From Rhizobium sp. CC-YZS058 (GTDB lineage: Bacteria > Pseudomonadota > Alphaproteobacteria > Rhizobiales > Rhizobiaceae), in NCBI RefSeq assembly GCF_034720595.1, contig NZ_JAYESJ010000001.1, positions 1,514,001 through 1,578,000 of the forward strand: a DNA stretch of 64,000 bases, given 5' to 3'. Under the pieces are notes generated by a model. It did not search any database, was not told the DNA's origin, and saw only the letters and a list, made by a program, of their open reading frames with translations. Shown piece by piece: positions 27,132 to 36,558 of the stretch. Every line of letters starts with the position of its first letter. The stretch's first letter is position 1. Made by a program: the position numbers and the translations under genes.

Positions 27132-29324
27132 ATGGTACTTCCCGATTTCGATACAAGACGGCGGCGTCGCGCCGTGCTTCTCGTGGCGGTGCTGTTCATT
27201 CTGGCCGGCAGCATCTTCGCCGCCATTGTCTTCCGTTCGGTCGACGCGATCAAGGATACTGCAAACCGGATCGATGATGAACGGGCAATCGATGCCACGG
27301 CCGCCGCGGTCGATGCCCTGCGCACGCAGCTCTACGGCATCCTGCATGACAACGCGACCTGGGACGGCGCTTACAAACATCTCAATTCGATCAACCGCAA
27401 ATACTGGATCATCGACAACTGGACGGTGACCAGCGCGCAGAACGCGCTCTACGACACGGTGGTCGTGACGGATGCGCGCGGCAAGGTGATCGTGGCCTAC
27501 AAGGATGGTGTCGAGTTCACCCAGTCCCCGAGCGCCTTCTTCGGCGCGGATTTCGACCGCATCGTCGGCGCGGCCAACCAGCGCAGCGGCAATGACCCCG
27601 CAGTGCCCGTTTACGCGGTCCGCTCGCAGGCCGGCCTTGCGCTTGTCGGCTCCTCGCAGATCCGCCCGGCCAGCGCCATGGCCACGACGAGGATCGAGGA
27701 GCGCAATCTCTATACGCTGACGATCGCCCGCCACCTCACGCCGCCGGTGGTGCAGAGCCTGTCGGAAAGCTTTCGCATCAGCGGCCTTCGCGTCAGCTAC
27801 GCGCGGCAGGAGGGGCTTCTGAACGTGCCGCTCGTCGATCTCCGCGGCCACCCGGTCGCCTTTCTCAGCTGGCCGTCGAAACTGCCGGGCAGCCATGCCT
27901 TCGAGACCGTCAAGAGCCATCTGATCGTCGGCGCTGCGGTTCTGGTCGTCTTCCTGGCGGGGATCGGCCTTGCCGGGCTGGTGGCGGTGCGCAAGCTGCG
28001 CCAGGACGAAGCCTCGGCCCGCCACGCCGCGCTGCATGATCCTTTGACCGGGCTATGGAATCGCCGCGCCCTGATGGAGCATCTTGCCGATCTCGGCGAA
28101 CATGGCGGCGAGGACGGCGGCGAGGGGTTGATCGAGCTCTGCCTGCTCGACCTCGACGGCTTCAAGCGCGTCAACGACTCCTGGGGCCATGCGGCCGGCG
28201 ACGAGCTGATCGCCACCGTTGCCGGACGGTTGCAGGCCGGCCTGCCGGAGGGCGTCTTCATCGCCCGGCTCGGCGGCGACGAGTTTTCCATCGTCATTCA
28301 CGGCGCCGAGCGTCCGGGCTCGGTCGCAGAGGATGTGCTCGCCGCAGCCACCGGCATCATCCACCTCGGCAGCCGGCAGATCCAGGTCGCGGGCAGCGTC
28401 GGCCATGCCTATGTGTCCGCCGACCGGCTGGACATTGGCGACCTGATGCGCGCGGCCGACGTGGCGCTCTATCACGCCAAGGATCTCGGCCGCGGCCGCG
28501 TGGTGACCTTCGACGGCGCACTCGACAAGATCCGCCGCGACACCATGGTCATGGAGCAGCACTTGCGCGCCACGCTGATGGGCGAGGGGATCGAGGTCCG
28601 CTACCAGCCGCTGGTCGGCGCCAGCGACCAGAAGATCTGCGGCGTCGAGGCGCTGGCGCGCTGGACCCGCTCTCCGCTCGGTACGATCACCCCGGACGTC
28701 TTCATCCCCGTCGCCGAGCGCGCCGGTTTGATCGACGAACTCGGCCTGCAGGTCCTGCGCCGCGCGATCGCCGAGATCGGCCGCTTCGAGAAGGTCGGGC
28801 TCTGTGTCAATGTCTCGCCCGTCCAGCTCCAGGACCATGCCTTTGCCGACAAGGTGGCCGCCATCATGCGCGCAGCGGCCTTCGATCCCTCGCGCCTCAC
28901 GCTGGAAATCACCGAAGGCGTGCTGATCAACCATCCCGAGCAGGCCAGGCAGGCGATCGCCGCCTTGAAGGCGCTCGGCGTCTCGGTGGCGCTGGACGAT
29001 TTCGGCAGCGGCTTCGCCAGCATCGGCGCCCTGCGCGAATTCGCCTTCGACCGGTTGAAGGTCGACAAGTCGCTCGTCGCCATGCTGGCGATGGACGAAA
29101 GCGCCGGCCCGGTTCTGCAGGCCACCATCGCCCTTGCCAATGCCATGGACATTGCCGTGACCGTCGAGGGGATCGAGACCGAACTCCAGGCGCGTGCCGC
29201 CCGGCTCTATGGCTGCGATGTCCTGCAGGGCTATCTCTTCAGCCGCCCGCTCACCAACGAGGAACTGACGGCCCGCTATTTTGGCCCGCCGCTCGCCATC
29301 TCGCTGCGCAAGGCCGGCGGCTGA
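27132..29324 (+). CDS. CHASE4-GGDEF-EAL membrane protein
   Basis: 730-aa cyclic di-GMP enzyme. A first membrane helix (about residues 11-32) is followed by a periplasmic CHASE4 sensor (around residues 50-240, with YGILHDNATWDGAYKHLN), a second helix near residue 265, a GGDEF domain (DPLTGLWNRRAL, LCLLDLDGFKRVNDSWGH, RLGGDEFS) and a C-terminal EAL domain (GVEALARW, LEITEGVL, DDFGSGFASI, VEGIET). Both active-site motifs are intact, so either synthesis or breakdown is possible. ATG 27132 follows TTGAGGACAGGTCGC. It is the second cyclic di-GMP gene of the window. Confidence 0.94.
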   Translation: MVLPDFDTRRRRRAVLLVAVLFILAGSIFAAIVFRSVDAIKDTANRIDDERAIDATAAAVDALRTQLYGILHDNATWDGAYKHLNSINRKYWIIDNWTVTSAQNALYDTVVVTDARGKVIVAYKDGVEFTQSPSAFFGADFDRIVGAANQRSGNDPAVPVYAVRSQAGLALVGSSQIRPASAMATTRIEERNLYTLTIARHLTPPVVQSLSESFRISGLRVSYARQEGLLNVPLVDLRGHPVAFLSWPSKLPGSHAFETVKSHLIVGAAVLVVFLAGIGLAGLVAVRKLRQDEASARHAALHDPLTGLWNRRALMEHLADLGEHGGEDGGEGLIELCLLDLDGFKRVNDSWGHAAGDELIATVAGRLQAGLPEGVFIARLGGDEFSIVIHGAERPGSVAEDVLAAATGIIHLGSRQIQVAGSVGHAYVSADRLDIGDLMRAADVALYHAKDLGRGRVVTFDGALDKIRRDTMVMEQHLRATLMGEGIEVRYQPLVGASDQKICGVEALARWTRSPLGTITPDVFIPVAERAGLIDELGLQVLRRAIAEIGRFEKVGLCVNVSPVQLQDHAFADKVAAIMRAAAFDPSRLTLEITEGVLINHPEQARQAIAALKALGVSVALDDFGSGFASIGALREFAFDRLKVDKSLVAMLAMDESAGPVLQATIALANAMDIAVTVEGIETELQARAARLYGCDVLQGYLFSRPLTNEELTARYFGPPLAISLRKAGG

Positions 29325-29424
29325 GGGTCCTGCACCGGTCGCCCCTCATCTTGCGGCGCGGCCGCCCTATCTGCCCGCAGGCCGGCCTCGCGGACAGGCC
29401 GGCGGTGCAACAGAGGACATGATC

Positions 29425-30981
29425 GTGAGCGAGACACCGCAGACTGTTTCAACGACGGGCGAACCGGCTTCCCGCAGTGCGCTCGGCGCGCTCCAGGCGG
29501 CACCGCCGGCGACGCTGGTCATCTTCGGCGCAACCGGCGACCTCACGCGCCGCCTGCTGATGCCGGCACTCGTCAACATGGAGCGGGAGGGCCTGCTTGA
29601 CGCCCGCACCACGGTGCTCGGCATCGGAAAGGACGATGGCGACGACGAGACGCTGCGCAGCAGCCTCGAAGCCTTCCAGGCCGCCCATGGCGCACCTGCC
29701 AAGGCCGCAGCGCAAGATGACACCGAGCGAACCGCCGCCTGGGCGCGGCTGCGCCCGCGGATCCGCTATATCTCCGGCGACTTTACCGCCGATGCGATCT
29801 ACGAGACCCTGAAGACGGAGCTGACGGGCAATGCGGTCTTCTATCTCGCGGTTCCGCCGCGCTTCTTCGGAGACATCGTCGAGAAGCTGGCCGATCATGG
29901 CCTGATGGAAGAGGGCCAGGACGTCTTTCGCCGGGTGGCGATCGAAAAGCCCTTTGGCCACGATCTCGCCTCCGCCCGGGCGCTCAATCAGCGCATTCTG
30001 GCCCGCATCCGGGAGACGCAGGTCTTCCGGCTCGATCATTTCCTCGGCAAGGAAACCGTGCAGAACATCATGACGCTGCGCTTTGCGAACATGATGATCG
30101 AGAAGCTCTGGACGAGCGACAGCATCGACCATGTGCAGATCACCGCGGCCGAAACGGTGGATGTCGGCACGCGCGGCAGCTTCTACGACGCCACCGGCGC
30201 GCTGCGCGATATGGTGCCGAACCATCTGTTCCAGATCCTGGCGCTCGTCGCCATGGAGCCGCCGATCGCCTTCGACGCCGAGGCGGTGCGGGACGAGAAG
30301 GCCAAGGTGCTGCGCGCCATCCGCCAGTACAGCCTGGAGGAGGCAAAGCAGAACGGCGTGCGTGGCGCCTATACGGCCGGAACCCTGGCCGGTCGGGACG
30401 TGCCTGCCTATCGCGATACCGCAGATGTCGCGCCGGACAGCCGGACAGAGACCTATGCGGGCCTGAAGCTGATGGTCGACACCTGGCGCTGGGCCGGCGT
30501 GCCCTTCTACCTGCGCACGGGCAAGGCGCTTGCGGTGCGGGATACGGAAGTGATCGTCACCTTCAAGCCGGTGCCCTTTGCCCAGTTTCCGCGCCTGCGC
30601 GACGCGCATCTGCCGCCGAACCGGGTGGTGATCCAGATCCAGCCGGATGAGGGGATCAGCATGGACATGCTGATCAAGCGGCCGGGCCTCGGCGTTGCGG
30701 TCGAGCCGGCGGTCATGGCCTTCCGCTATGCCGAACGCTTCAATATCAGCCGGCTGAACGGCTACGAGACCCTGCTCTACGATATATTTTCCGGCGACCA
30801 GACGCTGTTCCAGCGGGCGGACGCCGTGGAGGCCGGCTGGCGCGCGGTTCAGCCCTTCCTCGATGCCTGGAGCCAGGACGGCGAGCCGCAGCCCTATGCC
30901 CCCGGCTCCCTCGGCCCCGACGACGCGGCTGCCCTGCTTGAGCGCGACGGCCTCAGCTGGCACGACCTGATTACCCAATAG
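29425..30981 (+). CDS. zwf: Glucose-6-phosphate 1-dehydrogenase
   Basis: 518-aa G6PDH, the NADP-dependent first step of the oxidative pentose phosphate/Entner-Doudoroff routes. Marks are the nucleotide motif FGATGDLTRR, VAIEKPFGHD, and the active-site sequence RLDHFLGKETVQN. GTG 29425 is preferred since AGAGG lies 8 bases upstream; an ATG at 29419 sits only two bases from it. An N-terminal extension of about 30 residues precedes the fold. Unlike most rhizobial zwf genes, it has no pgl or edd after it; the lytic transglycosylase gene starts at the next base. It may be a second zwf copy. Confidence 0.95.
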   Translation: MSETPQTVSTTGEPASRSALGALQAAPPATLVIFGATGDLTRRLLMPALVNMEREGLLDARTTVLGIGKDDGDDETLRSSLEAFQAAHGAPAKAAAQDDTERTAAWARLRPRIRYISGDFTADAIYETLKTELTGNAVFYLAVPPRFFGDIVEKLADHGLMEEGQDVFRRVAIEKPFGHDLASARALNQRILARIRETQVFRLDHFLGKETVQNIMTLRFANMMIEKLWTSDSIDHVQITAAETVDVGTRGSFYDATGALRDMVPNHLFQILALVAMEPPIAFDAEAVRDEKAKVLRAIRQYSLEEAKQNGVRGAYTAGTLAGRDVPAYRDTADVAPDSRTETYAGLKLMVDTWRWAGVPFYLRTGKALAVRDTEVIVTFKPVPFAQFPRLRDAHLPPNRVVIQIQPDEGISMDMLIKRPGLGVAVEPAVMAFRYAERFNISRLNGYETLLYDIFSGDQTLFQRADAVEAGWRAVQPFLDAWSQDGEPQPYAPGSLGPDDAAALLERDGLSWHDLITQ

Positions 30982-31986
30982 ATGCTGCGCCGGGGACGAA
31001 AAGCACTGGTAGCGATGATGGGGCGGAGGGCAATGGGCGTGCCGAGCCCGTCCGCCTCTTCATTGCGTCCGCAGTGCCTCGCCGCCGGTGCTCTTGGTCT
31101 CGTCCTGGGCGCGCTGCCGATCCCGGCCCATGCGCAGGATGAGAAGACCCCCGTGCCCTGCCTTTATCAGGAACAGGGCGAGGCGCCGGGCCTCTGCATT
31201 CGCAAGGAAAGCTTCAATGCCGATCTCTGCGCGGCGATTGAGACCCTGGCTTTGCGCAATGCCGTGCCGCCCGATTATTTCGCCCGGCTCATCTGGCGGG
31301 AAAGCCTGTTCCGACCGGAAGCGATCAGTCCAAAGGGGGCGGAAGGGATTGCGCAGTTCATGCCCTCCACCGCCCGGCTGCGCGGGCTGGACAACAGTTT
31401 CGATGTCGTACAGGCGCTGTCGGCATCCGCTGCCTATCTCCAGGAGCTGAACCAACGCTTCGGCAATTTCGGCCTTGCCGCTGCGGCCTACAATGCCGGG
31501 GAGGCGGGGCTGCGGCGCTTCCTGTCGACGGGGCGCCTGCCGCTTGAAACGCAGGACTATGTTTTCGCCATCACCGGTCATCCCGCGGAAAGCTGGAAGA
31601 CGAGTCCGCCCGAGCGGGCGGCGCCGCCGCTCGATGCGGCCAAGCCGTTTCAGCCGGCCTGCCTGGCGCTTGCCACCAGCCGCATCCTGCAGGAGCCCGT
31701 CCTGACCGGGACGGCCGACTGGGCGCCTTGGGGCGTGCAGCTAGCCGGCCACACCAATCCGGCCGTGGCCCTGCGGCTGTTCAACCGCGCCGTCCTGACC
31801 CTGCCGGCACCCTATAACAGCGAACGCGCCCTGATCACCCGCCAGCGGACGGGCAGCTTCGGGACGCGACCCCGCTATGCCGCGCGCATCGGCCGGGAAA
31901 CGCGCAAGGAGGCCGACGCGCTCTGTACGATCGTGCGCAGGGCCGGCCAGGCCTGTATCGTGCTGCGCAATGGCCCGCGCCGCTGA
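30982..31986 (+). CDS. Lytic transglycosylase domain protein
   Basis: 334-aa exported protein with a soluble lytic transglycosylase (SLT) domain that cleaves peptidoglycan. The N-terminal 50 residues include a signal-like hydrophobic stretch (GALGLVLGALPIPAHA). The catalytic Glu is in LIWRESLFRP, followed by SPKGAEGIAQFMPSTA and the AAYNAGEAGL motif. The last 70 residues resemble a degenerate SPOR-like region. The stated ATG abuts the zwf stop; an internal start at a later Met in the long N-terminus cannot be excluded. Pairing with zwf looks like simple co-transcription. Confidence 0.87.
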   Translation: MLRRGRKALVAMMGRRAMGVPSPSASSLRPQCLAAGALGLVLGALPIPAHAQDEKTPVPCLYQEQGEAPGLCIRKESFNADLCAAIETLALRNAVPPDYFARLIWRESLFRPEAISPKGAEGIAQFMPSTARLRGLDNSFDVVQALSASAAYLQELNQRFGNFGLAAAAYNAGEAGLRRFLSTGRLPLETQDYVFAITGHPAESWKTSPPERAAPPLDAAKPFQPACLALATSRILQEPVLTGTADWAPWGVQLAGHTNPAVALRLFNRAVLTLPAPYNSERALITRQRTGSFGTRPRYAARIGRETRKEADALCTIVRRAGQACIVLRNGPRR

Positions 31987-32019
31987 GTCGTGTTGGGATG
32001 ATCAGGAATTGGGGTTGAG

Positions 32020-32181
32020 ATGAAAGACGACAACATCATCAAGTTCGAACGGCCGAAGCCGAAGAAGGCGCCGCGCCAGGTTTCCGCCGGCCAACGCAAG
32101 GCGCTGATCTGGCTCGCAGTCGTCCTCGTGCTGGCCGGCGTTTGGGCCTATTACCAGTACATCGCGCCGCCGACCCTTTGA
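32020..32181 (+). CDS. Small single-pass membrane protein, 53 aa
   Basis: 53-aa frame with a basic cytoplasmic N-terminus (MKDDNIIKFERPKPKKAPR), a membrane helix (ALIWLAVVLVLAGVWAYY) and a short tail. The start at 32020 follows GGGGTTGAG. This composition is seen in short rhizobial proteins of unknown function. It is the last plus-strand gene before a convergent membrane protein gene whose stop is 4 bases away. Confidence 0.6.
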   Translation: MKDDNIIKFERPKPKKAPRQVSAGQRKALIWLAVVLVLAGVWAYYQYIAPPTL

Positions 32182-32185
32182 TCGT

Positions 32186-32530
32186 CTAGCGGGGCGTGAG
32201 CTTGGTGGTTGCTGCGAGCAGGAGCGCCAGCACGCCGATGATCAGCGTCACCCAGAAGGCGCCGTCCGCAAGTGGCGCGAAGGCGGCGATGAGCAGCATG
32301 ACGAGCCCGAACACGGCATCGAGCATCAGATGCAGGGGCATGGGCAGCAGGCGGGCCAGCGACAGTTCGTACTGCGTGACCAGCGAATAGCCGATGCCGA
32401 ACAGGCTAAGCAGGATGTAGAGACCGGAAAGGCTGCTGCTCAAGCCGAAGGCGAAGGGGATGCTCAGCACGAGGAGCGAAACCGCATAGTCGGCCACGCC
32501 GTGGAGCAGGGTCGGCACGACGCGCATCAT
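32186..32530 (-). CDS. Four-helix membrane protein (SPW/HdeD-like)
   Basis: 114-aa membrane protein with about four hydrophobic segments (YAVSLLVLSIPFAFGL, GLYILLSLFGIGYSLV, LMLDAVFGLVMLLIAAFA, FWVTLIIGVLALLLAA). It resembles short SPW-repeat/HdeD-type proteins of unknown function. ATG at 32530 or 32527 is the probable start, since GCGAGGCC stands just before; a longer frame to 32587 lacks such a signal. It lies between a small membrane protein gene and the DUF4142 gene, in a group of likely envelope/stress genes. Confidence 0.65.
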   Translation of the reverse strand: MMRVVPTLLHGVADYAVSLLVLSIPFAFGLSSSLSGLYILLSLFGIGYSLVTQYELSLARLLPMPLHLMLDAVFGLVMLLIAAFAPLADGAFWVTLIIGVLALLLAATTKLTPR

Positions 32531-32605
32531 GGCCTCGCGTGAGAGAGGGGAGGCCCTCATTCCCGGCGGCGCCGGGGATGAGGGCAAGGGAGCGAGGAGA
32601 AAGGT

Positions 32606-33151
32606 TTAGTCCTTATCGAGCTCGCGGGCCATCATCAGGTGATGCTCCAGTGCCGGCCGCGTCTTGGCCGCCCAGGCCTTCAGCTCGGCCTGCTCGCCTT
32701 CATTGCCGTAGCGGGTGAAGAGGTCGACCGCGCTTTCATGCGCCGTCACCTGGTCTTCCTGGTAGTCGTCGGAAAACTCTTCGCCGTCGCTTTCCTTCAG
32801 CTCGTCCAGCATGCCCTGCTGGGCGGAGGAGAGCTGCGGTGCCGGCATCTGCAGTCCGGCCTTGGTCGCCAGGTCCTTCAGCTCGCTGCTGGTCTTCTGA
32901 TGGTCGTTGATCATCTGCTGCGCGTAAGCCTTGGTGCGCTCGTCGCCGCGCTCCAGGGCCAGCTTGCTGGATTCGATCTCGAACATGTCGCTGGCGGCAG
33001 CTTCCTTGATGAAGTCTTCCGTCTTCGGCGCAACGCCGAGAACGCTGTTCACACCGGTCTTTTCGGCAGCCGACTGGGCGAGCACGGGGCTTGCCAGCAG
33101 GGCGGCAGAAACGAGAGCGGCGGATGCGGTGGTGAGAAACAGGGTCTTCAT
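32606..33151 (-). CDS. DUF4142-domain exported protein
   Basis: 181-aa periplasmic protein. A clear signal peptide (MKTLFLTTASAALVSAALLA, cleaved after ASPVLA) precedes a ferritin-like helical DUF4142 domain: DFIKEAAASDMFEIESSKLA, YAQQMINDHQKTSSELKDL, and a C-terminal pair of His (ALEHHLMMARELD). The function is unknown; members are often stress-induced. The start is the ATG at 33151, after a purine-rich segment. Confidence 0.88.
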   Translation of the reverse strand: MKTLFLTTASAALVSAALLASPVLAQSAAEKTGVNSVLGVAPKTEDFIKEAAASDMFEIESSKLALERGDERTKAYAQQMINDHQKTSSELKDLATKAGLQMPAPQLSSAQQGMLDELKESDGEEFSDDYQEDQVTAHESAVDLFTRYGNEGEQAELKAWAAKTRPALEHHLMMARELDKD

Positions 33152-33343
33152 GGGGGTCTCCAGGTTTGCGTCGCCCTCCCAACCGGGAAACGCCCTTCGG
33201 GTTCCCAATGGTCGTCGTGATCTTCCGGAAAACCTGCCCAGTTGAAGAAACCGCCGGCGCGACGGCGGTTGTTTGAAGGCGTCCCATGGCCAGACAGTGC
33301 CGCCCCGCCTCGAGCGGAGCGAGACTGCCCGTTCGTCACGGGT

Positions 33344-33565
33344 TTAGCCGAGATCCAGTTCCTGCTTCAGCGCATCGATCCGCTTGGAGGCTTCGGCCTT
33401 GGTCAGGTCGTCGGCGAATTGCTCCGGCTTGTGCGCCTGCTCGGACAGCGTCTTCAGATAGGAGCCCTGCGCACCGGTCATCGGCTCATCGCCGCTGACC
33501 CAATCATCGGGGTTCTTCTCGGTGTTTGAGGACTGGCTCTGCTCGCTCTGTGTCTGGGTGGTCAT
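33344..33565 (-). CDS. DUF3072-domain small protein
   Basis: 73-aa acidic soluble protein. It begins MTTQTQSEQSQSSNTEKNPD and has the DUF3072 core DDWVSGDEPMTGAQGSYLKT followed by LSEQAHKPEQF and KAEASKRIDALKQELDLG. The function is unknown. The ATG follows AAGGAGACGATGA. An excellent EcfG-type promoter lies 27 bases upstream of the start, so it is probably a member of the general stress regulon. Confidence 0.85.
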   Translation of the reverse strand: MTTQTQSEQSQSSNTEKNPDDWVSGDEPMTGAQGSYLKTLSEQAHKPEQFADDLTKAEASKRIDALKQELDLG

Positions 33566-33591
33566 TCATCGTCTCCTTGTGATGTTCCCGA

Positions 33592-33616
33592 AACGTTCGA
33601 CCGAGCGTTCTGTTCC
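33592..33616 (-). promoter_or_regulatory. EcfG (general stress response) promoter
   Basis: On the minus strand GGAAC (33616-33612) and CGTT (33595-33592) are separated by exactly 16 bases, a perfect match to the alphaproteobacterial EcfG/RpoE2 consensus. It sits correctly placed before the DUF3072 gene. Confidence 0.75.
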
Positions 33617-33634
33617 GCGACGAATGTTCGTGCC

Positions 33635-33672
33635 GCAAAACGGAAGCACCGCGCCCTTGTGGAGCGCGGTGC
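33635..33672 (-). terminator. Terminator of the chemoreceptor gene
   Basis: Downstream of the chemoreceptor on the minus strand, GCACCGCGC (33672-33664) pairs with GCGCGGTGC (33654-33646) around a 9-base loop. TTCCGTTTT follows. The stem is perfect and the T-run is interrupted, so termination is likely. Confidence 0.6.
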
Positions 33673-33699
33673 GGAGGAGATGCGAAGCGGGGATGAAGG

Positions 33700-36222
33700 T
33701 CAGGCCGCGCGGCGGCTTGCTGGGCGTGTCTCCCCCTCCAACCGGAAACGGGAGAGCAGGGAGGAGAGGGCGGCAATGTCCTCGGCGAGCTGCTGCGTCG
33801 CCGCATTGGTTTCCTCCACCATGGCAGCGTTCTGCTGGGTCATGTGGTCGAGCTCGTTGACGGATCCGTTGACCGAGCCGAGCGAGGTCGACTGCTCCTG
33901 GCTGGATGCGGCAATCAGGTCGATCTGGGTGGCGATGCCGATGATCTCGCCGGCGATCTCGGTCAGCACGTCGCCGGTGTCCCGCACGAAGCGCGAGCCG
34001 ACGGACACTTCTTCTGCGGACCGGCGGATGAGCTCGCCGATTTCCTTGGAGGCTTGGGTGGAGCGCTGGGCGAGGTCGCGCACCTCCTGCGCCACGACCG
34101 CGAAACCCTTGCCGGCCTCACCGGCACGGGCCGCCTCGACACCGGCGTTCAGCGCCAGCAGGTTGGTCTGGAAGGCGATCGTGTCGATCACGCCGATGAT
34201 CTGGCCGATCTTCTGAGAGGCCTCGCTGATCCGGTCCATGGCGCCGACGGCGTTCTGAACGGTGACGGCCGAGGACTCGGCCCGCCCCTTGGTGCGCTGG
34301 ACGATGCCGCGGACCTCGTGGGCGCGCGAGGCGGCGGTGCCGACCGTGACGGAGACCTCGTCGAGCGCGGCGGAGGTTTCCTCCAGCGCGGCCGCCTGTT
34401 TTTCCGTGCGATGGGCGAGATCCCCCACGGCACCCGCCATGTGGTTGCCATTGTCGTGGATGAGGCCGGTCAGCGTGTTCACCTCGCTCAGCGTCTCGCG
34501 CAGGCGAGCGACCGAAGCGTTGAAGTCGGCGCGGACGCGATCGAGATGCGGCGCGAAGGGCGTGTCGATCGTGAAGCTGATATCCCCATGCGAAAGGCGC
34601 GAGAGCGCGTCTGCGAGGGTGGCGACAGCGAATTCGGTTTCGCGGGCGGCAGCCTGGCGGTCGGCCTCATTGCGGTGGCGCTCGGCCTCGGCCTGCCGAC
34701 GCTCCATCTCGGCGCGCTCTTCCATCGAGATCTTGGCGAGCGCGCTCTGCTTGAAGACGGAAAGCGCCCGTGCCATGTCGCCGATCTCGTCCGGCCGGCT
34801 TTCTCCGGTCACGGCGGTGTCGAGCGCACCGTCCGCCAGACGCCGCATCGCCGCGGTGATCTGCGAGATCGGCCCTTTGAGGGTGATGACGAGCACGCCG
34901 CCGGCCAGCATGGCGACCAGGATGCCGAGCAGGGTGGCGCCGATGGAGATCGTGTTGGCCTGTTCACGCTCGCTCCCGGCGCTCTGCTTCTGGCGCTCGG
35001 CGAAGTCGGCGAGTAGCCCCCACATGCCGTCGATCTCCTTGGCGGCGACATCGAACTCCGCCTGCTGGCGGGCGCGCTGATCGACGATCGCCATGGAATC
35101 GGCCTCGAGGGCCTTCAAGGCCGGTTCGGCCTGCGGCGGCAGCTCGGCCATTGCCTTCACGTCGGGCATGGCCTTGGCAAGGCCTTCGACTTCCTTGCGA
35201 TAGGCATAAAGCCCCTGCTGGATGAGCTTGGCATTGGCCTCGGTCGGCGCGCCGCCGAGTTCGGCGAAACCGACGCGGATCTGGTTGGCATAGTTGACGA
35301 TGGCGCGCAGCTTGTTGCCCACCTGGTCGGCCTTGCCGATCTGGCCTTCGGCAGCGGCGAGATCGCTCACCGACTTGCGCATGATATCGTCGGCAAAGGA
35401 CTTCACTGCCCGCGCGGCGACGCGGATTTCGCCGATCATCGGCCCGAAGCTCGGTATGGCGGCCGGATCGGCCTTGACCTTGTCGGCCTCCGCCGCCACC
35501 GCTTCGACGGCCTTCTTCAGCCGGTCGACCGGCGGCGCAGCCGTTTTGCCGAGCGCCTTCGCCGTGGCGGCGACCGCCTCGTTCATGGCCGGTACGGCGA
35601 CGAGGATTGCCTTGGCCTTGTCGGCGGGCGAGGGCACGGTGGACACCTGGCCGGCCAACAGCTCACCCTTGTCGGCGAGCGTCGTCAGCGCGAGCGCGGT
35701 GTTGAGACCGCCCTTGGCCGATTTCTCGACGGTCTTGGCACTGGCGAGCAATTGGAAGGCATGCTTGCCGATCGCCGACTGCACCACCATCAGCGCTTCC
35801 GTCTGGGCGGCGATATCGGCAGTGGTCCGCTCGCGGTCCTGCTGCAGGCTCCAGAGACGATCGATATTCTCGAACAGCGAGGTGGACTGGCTGACGGCCG
35901 TGTCGAGTTCGGCGACATCGGTCGTCGGGCGCATGGCCTCGGCCATCACCTTGAGGTCGCCGATCTGCGTCGTCAGCGTGGCGCGCGCCGCATCATAGGT
36001 CTGCGACGACGGCTCCATGAGAAAGCGCGACATGCCGGAATAGACCTGCTTGAAGCCGCTGAGGGCCTGCATCACGCTGTTGGAGATCTCGATGCGCCCC
36101 TGCAACTGACCCGACGCATAAAGCCCGGTCAGCCCGACGGCGCCGATGCTGAGAACGAAGGGCGTGACAAGAATCAGCACCTTCGTCTGGATTCGGATAC
36201 GCGACATCAGGCGATCGATCAT
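33700..36222 (-). CDS. Methyl-accepting chemotaxis protein
   Basis: 840-aa chemoreceptor. A first membrane helix (about residues 14-33, VLILVTPFVLSIGAVGLTGL) and a large helical periplasmic region (residues 35-415) precede a second membrane helix near residue 435 (GATLLGILVAMLAGGVLVIT). Two HAMP regions follow, and then the signalling domain with IDTIAFQTNLLALNAGVEAA and AGKGFAVVAQEVRDLAQRS, the conserved hairpin tip. No C-terminal CheR-docking pentapeptide is visible (it ends ASRRAA). The start ATG 36222 follows GGGGGAGTTTTATTC. No che gene lies nearby, so it works with chemotaxis proteins encoded elsewhere. Ligand unknown. Confidence 0.95.
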   Translation of the reverse strand: MIDRLMSRIRIQTKVLILVTPFVLSIGAVGLTGLYASGQLQGRIEISNSVMQALSGFKQVYSGMSRFLMEPSSQTYDAARATLTTQIGDLKVMAEAMRPTTDVAELDTAVSQSTSLFENIDRLWSLQQDRERTTADIAAQTEALMVVQSAIGKHAFQLLASAKTVEKSAKGGLNTALALTTLADKGELLAGQVSTVPSPADKAKAILVAVPAMNEAVAATAKALGKTAAPPVDRLKKAVEAVAAEADKVKADPAAIPSFGPMIGEIRVAARAVKSFADDIMRKSVSDLAAAEGQIGKADQVGNKLRAIVNYANQIRVGFAELGGAPTEANAKLIQQGLYAYRKEVEGLAKAMPDVKAMAELPPQAEPALKALEADSMAIVDQRARQQAEFDVAAKEIDGMWGLLADFAERQKQSAGSEREQANTISIGATLLGILVAMLAGGVLVITLKGPISQITAAMRRLADGALDTAVTGESRPDEIGDMARALSVFKQSALAKISMEERAEMERRQAEAERHRNEADRQAAARETEFAVATLADALSRLSHGDISFTIDTPFAPHLDRVRADFNASVARLRETLSEVNTLTGLIHDNGNHMAGAVGDLAHRTEKQAAALEETSAALDEVSVTVGTAASRAHEVRGIVQRTKGRAESSAVTVQNAVGAMDRISEASQKIGQIIGVIDTIAFQTNLLALNAGVEAARAGEAGKGFAVVAQEVRDLAQRSTQASKEIGELIRRSAEEVSVGSRFVRDTGDVLTEIAGEIIGIATQIDLIAASSQEQSTSLGSVNGSVNELDHMTQQNAAMVEETNAATQQLAEDIAALSSLLSRFRLEGETRPASRRAA

Positions 36223-36558
36223 GAATAAAACTCCCCCAACGGCAAAAACGCCGGCACCATGTCCCGCTTGGCTCGCCTGCACCTTGGCAAAGTTCAATTA
36301 ATAAGCGGTTGATTACGCTGTCCCGGCGCGCGTTGTTGTGCCGATCTGGCATTGTTGTTTCCGAGTTATGAAAGCGATGGACGAAAGACTGCTGAAGGCG
36401 AGTTGATCGGGTTCTTGCCGCTTCGCCCTCGACAGGGGCGGGGGGCTCCACCATGTCTGCGCCTGGCCCTGGAGGTCACTGCGGCGCGGTGGAGACCGCC
36501 AGTCTCAGCCGTCCGTCTCGGCACCTGCATCGTGCGCCAGACTTGAAGGAGTGTCCTC
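36223..36558. other. Divergent intergenic region
   Basis: 336 bases between the chemoreceptor and the S10-type peptidase gene. It includes an AT-richer stretch (CAATTAATAAGCGG, around 36295-36308) probably carrying the chemoreceptor promoter. I see no gene, RNA or clear inverted repeat in it. Confidence 0.45.
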
